Assembly: GCA_946059285.1 (NCBI GenBank)
Contig: CAMGMW010000019.1
Location: 1 to 12,051, forward strand
DNA from: an uncultured Clostridia bacterium
GTDB lineage: Bacteria > Bacillota_A > Clostridia > Oscillospirales > Oscillospiraceae
Length of the DNA stretch: 12,051 bases
Direction: 5' to 3'
Part shown: in pieces, positions 6,978 to 12,051 of the stretch
How positions within the stretch are numbered: the stretch's first letter is position 1
How the letters are laid out: every line of letters begins with the position of its first letter
The notes under the pieces: generated by a model
Databases searched by the model: none
What the model was told of the DNA's origin: nothing
Seen by the model: the letters and a program-made list of their open reading frames with translations, nothing else
Made by a program: the position numbers and the translations under genes

Positions 6978-8744
6978 TTATTCGTCAAATTCATATTCCG
7001 CGCTGCGATGCGGTCGGCGACTGCCCACTGCCGCCGCCGGCGATGCGGCGGGTGCGCGGAGATTGCCGTTGCGCCCGATCGGGCGGTAGAACTCGCCGCG
7101 AATCGCGGAAAAGATTTCTTCATATCGTTGATAGAACCCAAGCGGAGTCATCGGCAGACGTGCTGCGTCATGCAGCCATGTACAGGATTCAGAAAGGCGG
7201 CTGCCAAAGCGCCGCGCAAAGGCCGCGCCAACGCCCAACGCCTCGGCAAAGGGCAGCATCCGGTAAAAATACTGCGGATCGTTGTAATTGTGCTTTTGCA
7301 GCACGCCCGGCTGTGCTCTGTGAAGAAAACGGCGTAAGCCCAGCAGACGGCGTACCTGATCCTGTCCCGCTTCGGTACGCTTCCCGCCGAACATCGTGGT
7401 CAGACCGCAGAAGCATTGCAGCAGAATGTCCAAAATGGTAATGGCCAGCCGACCCGCAGAATTTCCGAGAATCAGCAGCGTCACAAAGGATACCGCGCCC
7501 AGCGTTAGCCGCAGCAGACGGCGCCGGCAGAGAAAGCTCCGCATACCTCTTTGCAGCAACAGGTGCAGTGCAGCACCCAGTAGTGTCAGCATCGGCAGGA
7601 AGATCCAGCGTCCTTCCTTTGCCGGAAGCAGCGCGTCAAAAATCAGGAGGCTGACGCAGATACCCGCCAACACGCCCATGCAGCGCAGGAAGAACGGATT
7701 GCCACTGCGGGGAGAGTACATCCGTCGCAGCCAAACGCCGCGCATCGGTCGGCGCATCGCCTTGACCGCCGTTTTATAGCGGAGGCTCTGCACGTCGCAA
7801 ACTGTATTGCCCCGGAACAACGCCGCAAAAAACTTCCGCTCCGCGGGTTTTCGCTCATTGCCCATCTCCATCTGCTTTTGCAGGAGGATCCGCCCACGGG
7901 CGGTACGCCGAATCGAAAGATAGCCCAGGTTTCCCCAGTGCGCCAGAATACCCGCGGCATCCGGCATTTCGCCAAACAGCTCGCAGGGAATTTCCCCTGC
8001 CGCCGCCTCCATATTGGCCGTCTGCTGCTGCCTTGGAAAGACAAAGCCGTAGCGCAGCCGGAAAAACCAGTATACCACTGCCAGCACCAGCAGAATGAAA
8101 AACAGAATCAGATCAATGGACGCCGTTTTCCCGGGCAGATTCCGCAAATCAAAGGTCCCGGCTGCAAATTGCAGATCCATCTGCAGCGTCTCATGATCCT
8201 TCATCTGCGCAATGGATTTCACAAGAATGCTGCCGCCCTCAATCGCGATATCCAGATAGTTGTCAATCACATCGCCATAATAGCCGCTGACCCAGGTAGG
8301 CTGCTGCGTGACCTCCACCGGAAACGTGATTTGCAGGGAATAATTCGCAATGGCATATTCCCAACCACTCTCCGGCAGCCGCAGACGGAACCGTTGCCCG
8401 GTATCGGTCTCTGTTACGCCGCAGGGCAGCACATAGGAGCAGGAAAAGGTCTGTTTTCCCGTAAAGCCCGCCTCATTTGTCAGGCGCAGGCAGGTCACCC
8501 CGTTGATCACGACCTCATCATAGCTCCAGCCCGCCAGGACGATTTCATCGGCATCCGCGCCTAGCGGCAGCAAAAACGTCTTCGGCGCTGTGGAAAAATT
8601 CACGTCCGCACTCACGGTGATCTTACAGGAGCCGTCCTCGTAGACCTCTGCCTGCGCGTGCATGGCGGAGATCTCTGCATCCGCAGCATAGACGGTAGCG
8701 CATAGTGCCAGGAGACAGATACATATCAACAAAAAACGGCGCAA
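6978..8744 (-). CDS. DUF2207-like predicted membrane protein
   Basis: A 588-aa membrane protein of unknown function. An N-terminal signal peptide (residues 1-20, hydrophobic core LLICICLLALC, cleavage after VYA) leads into an extracytoplasmic beta-rich domain of about 185 residues containing tryptophans and a few cysteines. A membrane helix follows near 209-228 and a cytoplasmic segment near 235-345. Further hydrophobic helices lie near 352-372, 380-396, 412-427 and 430-448. The C-terminal motif NDPQYFYRMLPFAEALGV (about 488-505) is typical of DUF2207 proteins. The tail is rich in Ala and Arg and ends EYEFDE. The frame is open from an ATG at 8834, but I place the start at the TTG at 8744. It is preceded by GGAGGTGA (8757-8750) with 5 bases between, and this start gives a clean signal peptide, whereas the longer version would bury it. 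It is the first gene of the minus-strand operon, with promoters at 8781-8858. Confidence 0.8.
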   Translation of the reverse strand: MRRFLLICICLLALCATVYAADAEISAMHAQAEVYEDGSCKITVSADVNFSTAPKTFLLPLGADADEIVLAGWSYDEVVINGVTCLRLTNEAGFTGKQTFSCSYVLPCGVTETDTGQRFRLRLPESGWEYAIANYSLQITFPVEVTQQPTWVSGYYGDVIDNYLDIAIEGGSILVKSIAQMKDHETLQMDLQFAAGTFDLRNLPGKTASIDLILFFILLVLAVVYWFFRLRYGFVFPRQQQTANMEAAAGEIPCELFGEMPDAAGILAHWGNLGYLSIRRTARGRILLQKQMEMGNERKPAERKFFAALFRGNTVCDVQSLRYKTAVKAMRRPMRGVWLRRMYSPRSGNPFFLRCMGVLAGICVSLLIFDALLPAKEGRWIFLPMLTLLGAALHLLLQRGMRSFLCRRRLLRLTLGAVSFVTLLILGNSAGRLAITILDILLQCFCGLTTMFGGKRTEAGQDQVRRLLGLRRFLHRAQPGVLQKHNYNDPQYFYRMLPFAEALGVGAAFARRFGSRLSESCTWLHDAARLPMTPLGFYQRYEEIFSAIRGEFYRPIGRNGNLRAPAASPAAAVGSRRPHRSAEYEFDE

Positions 8745-8780
8745 GGCAATCACCTCCGAAGTGCAAACTTTTACGGATAT

Positions 8781-8809
8781 AAAATAGCACAACTTCGACG
8801 AAATTGCAA
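8781..8809 (-). promoter_or_regulatory. Predicted promoter P1 of the minus-strand operon
   Basis: On the minus strand, TTGCAA (8809-8804) and TATTTT (8786-8781) are separated by exactly 17 bases. The bases just before the -10 read TGC, giving an extended -10 (TG-n) element. Transcription would start near 8774, about 30 bases before the TTG start of the DUF2207-like gene, which leaves room for its ribosome binding site. Confidence 0.55.
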
Positions 8810-8829
8810 CGGGAAAGACAGGATTATTC

Positions 8830-8858
8830 CTCATACCGTCGAAAAGCCCTCAGGTCAA
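8830..8858 (-). promoter_or_regulatory. Possible second promoter P2 of the minus-strand operon
   Basis: On the minus strand, TTGACC (8858-8853) and TATGAG (8835-8830) lie 17 bases apart. The -35 matches consensus at five of six positions and the -10 at four of six. It would start transcription near 8823, about 50 bases upstream of P1, making tandem promoters. The weaker -10 makes this less certain than P1. Confidence 0.35.
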
Positions 8859-9096
8859 AGGCTACCATGGGAAAGACCGTATAAAGGGAGAGCGTTCAGG
8901 TTGGCTTCCGTGCTCTATCTAGCTGTTATTTCAACTTTTTCCCGCCGCCTTGCACTGAACAAGCGGTCTGCACTGCCCCCGGTTTTGGCGCCGCGGCGGG
9001 CGGATCAAAAAAGCGACACGATCTGCAGCTCCGTTTTTTGGGCAAATGTCCCAGTAGGACGACGGAAAAGAACCGCATGATTGTATAATAATTCGA
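8835..9096. other. Intergenic region with a GC-rich inverted repeat, no recognised gene
   Basis: About 260 bases separate the two divergent transcription units. No coding frame with a ribosome binding site is convincing here, and I do not recognise a riboswitch or a known small RNA. Visible structure includes CCCGCCGC at 8941-8948 and its exact complement GCGGCGGG at 8993-9000, which could form an 8-bp stem around a 44-base loop. TGCACTG is directly repeated at 8951 and 8969. AGAGC and GCTCT in the 8890-8915 stretch could form a short stem. Both arms of the large repeat are GC-rich while the promoter just to the right is very AT-rich. The left edge contains the operon promoter P2. Confidence 0.5.
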
Positions 9097-9125
9097 TTGA
9101 CAATGTATAAATATTTTACTATACT
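9097..9125 (+). promoter_or_regulatory. Near-consensus promoter of the amino acid ABC transporter operon
   Basis: TTGACA at 9097-9102 is a perfect -35. TATACT at 9120-9125 is a five-of-six match -10, with a 17-base AT-rich spacer. Transcription should begin near 9132, giving a leader of about 44 bases. This is a strong housekeeping-sigma promoter, and the short leader leaves no room for a riboswitch. Confidence 0.85.
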
Positions 9126-9127
9126 AT

Positions 9128-9154
9128 AAAAAACGCCCCGCAGTCCACTGCGGG
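9128..9154. other. Hairpin at the predicted transcript start, terminator-like on the minus strand
   Basis: A perfect 7-bp stem (CCCGCAG at 9137-9143 and CTGCGGG at 9148-9154) closes a TCCA loop. On the plus strand it lies a few bases after the predicted +1 and ends 7 bases before the ribosome binding site at 9162-9168, so it could stabilise the mRNA 5' end. On the minus strand the same stem is followed by GCG and six U residues, the layout of an intrinsic terminator, which would stop antisense transcripts crossing the substrate-binding protein gene. Confidence 0.6.
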
Positions 9155-9175
9155 ACCGCATGGGAGGAATCTGGA

Positions 9176-9949
9176 ATGAAAAAATGGATCGCAATCACAA
9201 TGATACTGCTGCTCAGCATCTCAATGCTCGCCGGCTGCGGCGCAAAATTCAACTCTGTTGCCGAAATCCGTCAAAACGGGAAAATTACGCTGTTGACAGA
9301 AGCAGGCTTTGCTCCTTTCGAGTATTACGACGGCACCGAGGTCACCGGCGTGGATATCGCCCTCGGTCAGATGATCGCAGAGGAGCTGGGTGTAAAGCTA
9401 GAGATCGTGGACATGTATTTTGACGGTCTGATCTCGGCGCTGAATTCCGGAAAGGGCGATTTTGTCGCCGCCGGCATGACCGCCGACGAAAGCCGCGCAA
9501 AAGAGGTCGATTTCACTGTAACCTATGTCAAGATGGGGCTTGCCGTCGTCGTTCCGGCAGAGGGCTCCTCCGTTTCCTCTTTTGCGGACATGGCGGGGAA
9601 GAGAATCGCGGTGCAGACCGGTACAACGGCGGATATTTATGCAAGCGAACAGGTGGAGGGCGCAGAAGTGCTGCGCTTTAAGGCCTACACGGAGGCCGCC
9701 ACCGCAGTGAAAAACGGCAGCGCAGACTGCGCTATCATTGATCTGCTGGCAGCCGTGGCCATGTGCAAAGCAAGTGACGGCAAACTGGTAAAGCTGGAAG
9801 GCGTATGCACCGAAGAGGATATTGCCATCGCCGTCGCGAAGGGCAACAGTGAGCTGCTGGAGGTCATCAACAAAGTGCTGCGCGAGGCGATCGACTCCGG
9901 CACGGTAGATGCGCTGGTGGACGAACACATCGAGCACTACGAGGGCTGA
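9176..9949 (+). CDS. Polar amino acid ABC transporter, substrate-binding lipoprotein
   Basis: Extracellular solute-binding protein (family 3) that captures an amino acid and delivers it to the permease encoded next. The 257-aa product has a lipoprotein signal: KK at 2-3, a hydrophobic core, and LAGC with the lipidated cysteine at 21. The mature protein shows the family pattern: GFAPFEYYDG near 44-53, GVDIALGQMIAEELGV at 58-73, then GMTADESRAKEVDFT with R107 in the place of the arginine that holds the substrate carboxylate. D189 (CAIID) matches the aspartate that usually binds the alpha-amino group. VQTGTTAD at 146-153 is the hinge-lobe loop. This supports an alpha-amino acid ligand, but the side-chain specificity cannot be read from sequence. 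The start has GGGAGGA at 9162-9168, 7 bases upstream. It is the first gene of a three-gene operon, one base before the permease start. Confidence 0.93.
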   Translation: MKKWIAITMILLLSISMLAGCGAKFNSVAEIRQNGKITLLTEAGFAPFEYYDGTEVTGVDIALGQMIAEELGVKLEIVDMYFDGLISALNSGKGDFVAAGMTADESRAKEVDFTVTYVKMGLAVVVPAEGSSVSSFADMAGKRIAVQTGTTADIYASEQVEGAEVLRFKAYTEAATAVKNGSADCAIIDLLAAVAMCKASDGKLVKLEGVCTEEDIAIAVAKGNSELLEVINKVLREAIDSGTVDALVDEHIEHYEG

Positions 9950-9950
9950 A

Positions 9951-10628
9951 ATGGCTTGGGTAGAAAAGCTGTATGCCGCTTTGATTGAGGGCGGACGGTG
10001 GCAGATGTATCTGGAGGGTTTGGGAAACACCCTCCTGATCTCCGTCATCGCCTGCGGACTCGGTCTGATGCTGGGCTGTCTGGTGTCAGTCATAAAATAC
10101 CTTGCTGCCGGAAATCGCGCCTGGCGTGCCGCGGGCTGGGTCGCGGATCTGTATACCACGGTGATCCGGGGTACGCCTATGATGCTGCAGCTTCTGATCA
10201 TCTACGGGCTTGCCGCATGGACGCACGGTATCTACGCGTGCTTTATCGGCTTCGGTCTGAACTCCGGCGCCTATGTTGCGGAGATCATCCGTGCCGGCAT
10301 CGGTTCTGTGGATCCGGGACAGGCGGAGGCAGGGCGCTCTCTCGGTATGAGCCGCCTTTCCGTCATGCGAAGGATTATCCTGCCGCAGGCGGTCAAAAAC
10401 ATACTTCCCGCCATGTTCAACGAGTTCATCTCATTGATCAAGGAAACCTCCATCGCCGGATATGTCGCGGTAACCGATCTGACGAAGGCCGCTGAGGCGG
10501 TTAAGTCCCGTACCTTCAATCTGATTCCTCATGTTCTGGTGGCGGTAGTCTATCTGGCAATGGTCATCTGTCTGACACAGCTGCAAAAACGGCTGGAAAG
10601 GAGGCTGGCACGCAGTGATCGAGGTTAA
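9951..10628 (+). CDS. Polar amino acid ABC transporter, permease (HisM/GlnP type)
   Basis: Inner-membrane subunit that forms the translocation path of the importer. The 225-aa product is the usual length for this group. Hydrophobic segments lie near residues 26-50, 75-100 and 194-211. The family block begins with NTLLISV near 26-32. The EAA coupling-loop region, which contacts the ATPase, runs from EIIRAGIGSVDPGQAEAGRS (about 111-130) to RIILPQAVKN (141-150). SLIKETSIAGY at 161-171 is also characteristic. The frame is open from 9909, but those codons lie inside the preceding gene. The ATG at 9951 is one base after the preceding stop, with GAGG at 9941-9944 six bases before it. The 3' end overlaps the ATPase gene by 14 bases. 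With only one permease gene visible, the transporter is probably a homodimer in the membrane, as is common in the glutamine and cystine type systems. Confidence 0.93.
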   Translation: MAWVEKLYAALIEGGRWQMYLEGLGNTLLISVIACGLGLMLGCLVSVIKYLAAGNRAWRAAGWVADLYTTVIRGTPMMLQLLIIYGLAAWTHGIYACFIGFGLNSGAYVAEIIRAGIGSVDPGQAEAGRSLGMSRLSVMRRIILPQAVKNILPAMFNEFISLIKETSIAGYVAVTDLTKAAEAVKSRTFNLIPHVLVAVVYLAMVICLTQLQKRLERRLARSDRG

Positions 10629-11337
10629 AGGTCTGCAAAAATCTTATGGGCAGCTTCCGGTTTTGCGGGACATCGATCTGCACATCCGTGCGGGAGAAAA
10701 GGTCTGCATCATCGGTCCCTCCGGCTCCGGAAAATCCACGCTTCTGCGCTGCATGAACCTGCTGGAACAGCCGGACGCGGGCAGTGTCTTCTTTGATGGC
10801 ATTGAGCTGACCGCAAAGGGAACGGATATCAACGCCGTGCGGCGCCGGATGGGTATGGTGTTCCAGCATTTCAACCTGTTTCCGCATATGACAGTGCTGC
10901 AAAACATCACGCTTGCACCGATTCGGGTAAAAAAATGCGCCGCGGCAGCGGCGCAGGCACAGGCTATGGCACTTTTGGAACGCATCGGACTGGCAGACAA
11001 GGCAAATGCCTATCCCGCGACTCTTTCCGGCGGTCAAAAACAGCGTATCGCCATCGTGCGGGCCCTGGCAATGGAGCCGCAGGCGCTGCTGTTCGACGAG
11101 CCGGCCTCCGCGCTGGACCCGGAGATGGTGGGAGAGGTGCTCTCACTGATCGGCGAGCTGGCACAGACGGGAATCACCATGGTCATTGTAACGCATGAAA
11201 TGCGCTTTGCCAGAAACGCGGCCTCCCGGGTACTGTTCATGGACGAGGGAATGATCTGTGCCGACGGCACCCCGGAAGAAATCCTCGACCGACCCGTCCA
11301 TCCGCGTCTGCAGAGTTTTTTGTCCAGACTGGCTTAA
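10615..11337 (+). CDS. Polar amino acid ABC transporter, ATP-binding protein (GlnQ type)
   Basis: Cytoplasmic ATPase that powers the importer. The 240-aa product has every nucleotide-binding motif: Walker A GPSGSGKS at 34-41, Q-loop glutamine Q84 in MVFQHFNLFPHMTVLQN, ABC signature LSGGQ at 137-141, Walker B LLFDEP at 158-163, the D-loop SALDPE at 165-170, and the switch histidine H194 in IVTHEM. The sequences around the Q-loop and the VTHEM motif are hallmarks of the GlnQ/HisP subfamily. The length is typical. The start codon is GTG, preceded by AAGGAGG about 10 bases upstream inside the permease gene, and the two frames overlap by 14 bases. Its stop codon is just 10 bases from the stop of the convergent CBS gene, and no intrinsic terminator is visible there. 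Confidence 0.95.
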   Translation: MIEVKGLQKSYGQLPVLRDIDLHIRAGEKVCIIGPSGSGKSTLLRCMNLLEQPDAGSVFFDGIELTAKGTDINAVRRRMGMVFQHFNLFPHMTVLQNITLAPIRVKKCAAAAAQAQAMALLERIGLADKANAYPATLSGGQKQRIAIVRALAMEPQALLFDEPASALDPEMVGEVLSLIGELAQTGITMVIVTHEMRFARNAASRVLFMDEGMICADGTPEEILDRPVHPRLQSFLSRLA

Positions 11338-11347
11338 GCCCCCGGCG

Positions 11348-11776
11348 TTATGTAGCGACTCCCTCCAGGCGGGGCGCAATGAATTGCTCCAGGCAGAAGC
11401 GCATAATGGCGCGGCGGGTGACGATGCCGATAAAATCGCCCTTGTCATCCACCACAGGCACGAAATTTTGGTCGGTTGCCTTCAGCAGCAGATCCTGCAT
11501 GTCTGTGGAAACGGACACAGGTACATTGTCCTTATGGTGGGAGATCTCCATGATGTTATGCTCTTCCGTATCCCGCAAGTCCATGCAGCAGAGGTTCTTC
11601 ACCGCCCACAGCAGATCACCCTCGGTGAGCGTGCCGCAGTAGCTGCCGTCACGAGTCAGGATCGGCAGCGCGGTATAACCGGAATTCTCCATGCGCTCCA
11701 GCGCTTGACGCAGGGTATAGTCATTATATAGATAGGCACAGGTCGCCTTCGGGGTCAGGAAAAACAGAAGATTCAA
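11348..11776 (-). CDS. Stand-alone protein with two CBS domains
   Basis: A 142-aa protein made almost entirely of a CBS domain pair. The first repeat covers about residues 9-62 (GYTALPILTRDGSYCGTLTE at 33-52) and the second about 75-128 (VPVVDDKGDFIGIVTRRAI at 106-124). Such pairs usually bind adenine nucleotides or related ligands and act as sensors. No effector domain is present, so the output is unknown. The N-terminus MNLLFFLTPK matches my recollection of Firmicutes homologues, which supports the TTG start at 11776. AGAGGG lies about 8 bases upstream. The upstream ATG pair at 11799-11794 is in another frame and ends in a stop that overlaps the TTG. It has its own extended -10 promoter and is separated from tpiA by a bidirectional terminator, so it is probably a single-gene unit. 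It is convergent with the ABC operon. Confidence 0.88.
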   Translation of the reverse strand: MNLLFFLTPKATCAYLYNDYTLRQALERMENSGYTALPILTRDGSYCGTLTEGDLLWAVKNLCCMDLRDTEEHNIMEISHHKDNVPVSVSTDMQDLLLKATDQNFVPVVDDKGDFIGIVTRRAIMRFCLEQFIAPRLEGVAT

Positions 11777-11799
11777 AGCGTCGCCCTCTTTCTCATCAT
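11773..11799 (-). CDS. Possible 8-codon leader ORF before the CBS gene
   Basis: An ATG-ATG pair starts a short frame reading MMRKRATL and then TGA. AAGGTG at 11811-11806 lies 6 bases before the first ATG, a good ribosome binding site, and the predicted promoter at 11825-11830 would include it in the transcript. Its stop codon overlaps the TTG start of the CBS gene by two bases, the usual geometry for translational coupling or re-initiation at a weak start codon. There is no evidence of a peptide function. Confidence 0.35.
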   Translation of the reverse strand: MMRKRATL

Positions 11800-11824
11800 T
11801 TTCGGCACCTTAACCGATATCTGT

Positions 11825-11833
11825 ATTATATCA
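11825..11833 (-). promoter_or_regulatory. Extended -10 promoter of the CBS gene
   Basis: On the minus strand, a perfect TATAAT (11830-11825) is preceded by TGA (11833-11831), giving an extended TG-n -10 element. No good -35 lies 16-18 bases upstream. TTTACA is present but with a spacer of about 21 bases. Transcription would begin near 11818, about 40 bases before the TTG start. Confidence 0.7.
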
Positions 11834-11872
11834 CATTCATCGGTCGATTTCTGTAAACAAAATATGAAGTTG

Positions 11873-11907
11873 AAAAAAGGCATTGAGAAAATCTCAATGC
11901 CTTTTTT
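11873..11907. terminator. Bidirectional intrinsic terminator between tpiA and the CBS gene
   Basis: A perfect inverted repeat: A6, a 10-bp stem (GGCATTGAGA at 11879-11888 and TCTCAATGCC at 11892-11901), a 3-base loop, and T6. It works as a terminator on either strand. Its natural role is to end the minus-strand tpiA transcript, whose stop codon is 18 bases away. It also lies upstream of the CBS promoter, isolating that gene from read-through. Confidence 0.95.
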
Positions 11908-11924
11908 GTGCAATTTGTATAAAA

Positions 11925-12051
11925 TTAAGCGATGGGTTGGTTCGCATCCTCGATGATCTTAACGAATTTCTGAGGAACGAGTGAGGCGCCGCCAATCATA
12001 CCGCCGTCGATATCCGGCTGCGCCAGCATCTCATAGTCGTTTTTGTCGTTC
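11925..12051 (-). CDS. tpiA: Triose-phosphate isomerase, C-terminal end (partial)
   Basis: TpiA interconverts dihydroxyacetone phosphate and glyceraldehyde 3-phosphate in glycolysis. Only the last 41 codons and the stop are in the window; the start lies beyond the right edge. The visible part holds MLAQPDIDGGMIGGASLVP, the family's loop-8 phosphate-binding segment (DG..IGGASL), followed by the final helix FVKIIEDA. The catalytic lysine, histidine and glutamate are outside the window. A strong bidirectional terminator follows the stop codon, so this is the last gene of its transcript. Confidence 0.93.
   Translation of the reverse strand, partial: NDKNDYEMLAQPDIDGGMIGGASLVPQKFVKIIEDANQPIA

Noticed and set aside
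8896..8940. Weak plus-strand terminator (AGGTTG pairing with CAACTT, then T5)
   Set aside because: The stem is six pairs with a G-U and a long loop. No gene on that strand would need termination here, and the T-run is followed by a GC block.
9126..9175. Riboswitch in the leader of the ABC transporter operon
   Set aside because: The predicted leader is only about 44 bases with a single simple hairpin, too short for a known aptamer plus expression platform.
8931..9194. An 87-codon minus-strand frame in the intergenic region
   Set aside because: Its ATG lies inside the substrate-binding protein gene, it crosses the strong plus-strand promoter, and the translation shows no family pattern.
11338..11375. 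GCCCC and GGGGC as a terminator after the ABC operon
   Set aside because: The stem is five pairs around a 28-base loop with no U-tract on either side.
1..12051. Defence island, CRISPR array, prophage or transposon
   Set aside because: No direct-repeat arrays, transposase, integrase, toxin-antitoxin pair or restriction gene can be read. All long frames belong to housekeeping or transport families or to plain membrane proteins.

Overview
The window looks like chromosomal DNA of a Gram-positive anaerobe of the class Clostridia, probably an Oscillospiraceae/Ruminococcaceae-type genome. The reasons are the GC-rich coding sequence, strong GGAGG-type ribosome binding sites, TTG and GTG starts, the protein families present, and AT-rich promoters of the TTGACA-17-TATACT type. 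The family placement is inference. There is no tRNA, rRNA, CRISPR array, insertion sequence or phage gene, and I see no defence system.

Positions 1 to about 8860 (minus strand) hold one long, tightly packed gene set. In transcription order it contains a DUF2207-like membrane protein (TTG start at 8744), the HD-domain 5'-deoxynucleotidase YfbR, a lipoprotein M3-family metallopeptidase, the tRNA-modifying GTPase MnmE, a small DUF3267-like membrane protein whose zinc motif is degenerate, the 16S rRNA methyltransferase RsmG, the tRNA-modifying flavoprotein MnmG, and probably the first codons of another gene running off the left edge. Several junctions are 4-base ATGA-type overlaps or short gaps, so translational coupling is likely. 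A hairpin followed by a U-tract between yfbR and the peptidase gene may attenuate the second half. MnmE and MnmG form the complex that modifies the wobble uridine of certain tRNAs, and RsmG methylates 16S rRNA, so the core of the operon serves translation. The peptidase, DUF2207, YfbR and DUF3267 members have no evident mechanistic link to it.

Positions 8835-9096 are an intergenic region between divergent units, with no recognised gene. It holds promoters for the left operon and a GC-rich inverted repeat. A near-consensus promoter at 9097-9125 then drives a plus-strand three-gene polar amino acid ABC importer operon (substrate-binding lipoprotein, permease, ATPase) at 9176-11337. A compact hairpin lies right at the predicted +1.

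Positions 11348 to the right edge are minus strand again. They contain a two-CBS-domain protein with a TTG start and a possible 8-codon leader ORF, a perfect bidirectional terminator (11873-11907), and the 3' end of tpiA (triose-phosphate isomerase). The ABC operon and the CBS gene converge with only 10 bases between their stop codons.

Most of this is ordinary housekeeping DNA. The items most worth a second look are the metal-site-degenerate DUF3267 protein lodged between mnmE and rsmG, the M3 lipoprotein peptidase coupled to mnmE, the hairpin at the start of the ABC transcript, the leader ORF of the CBS gene, and the unexplained intergenic region.
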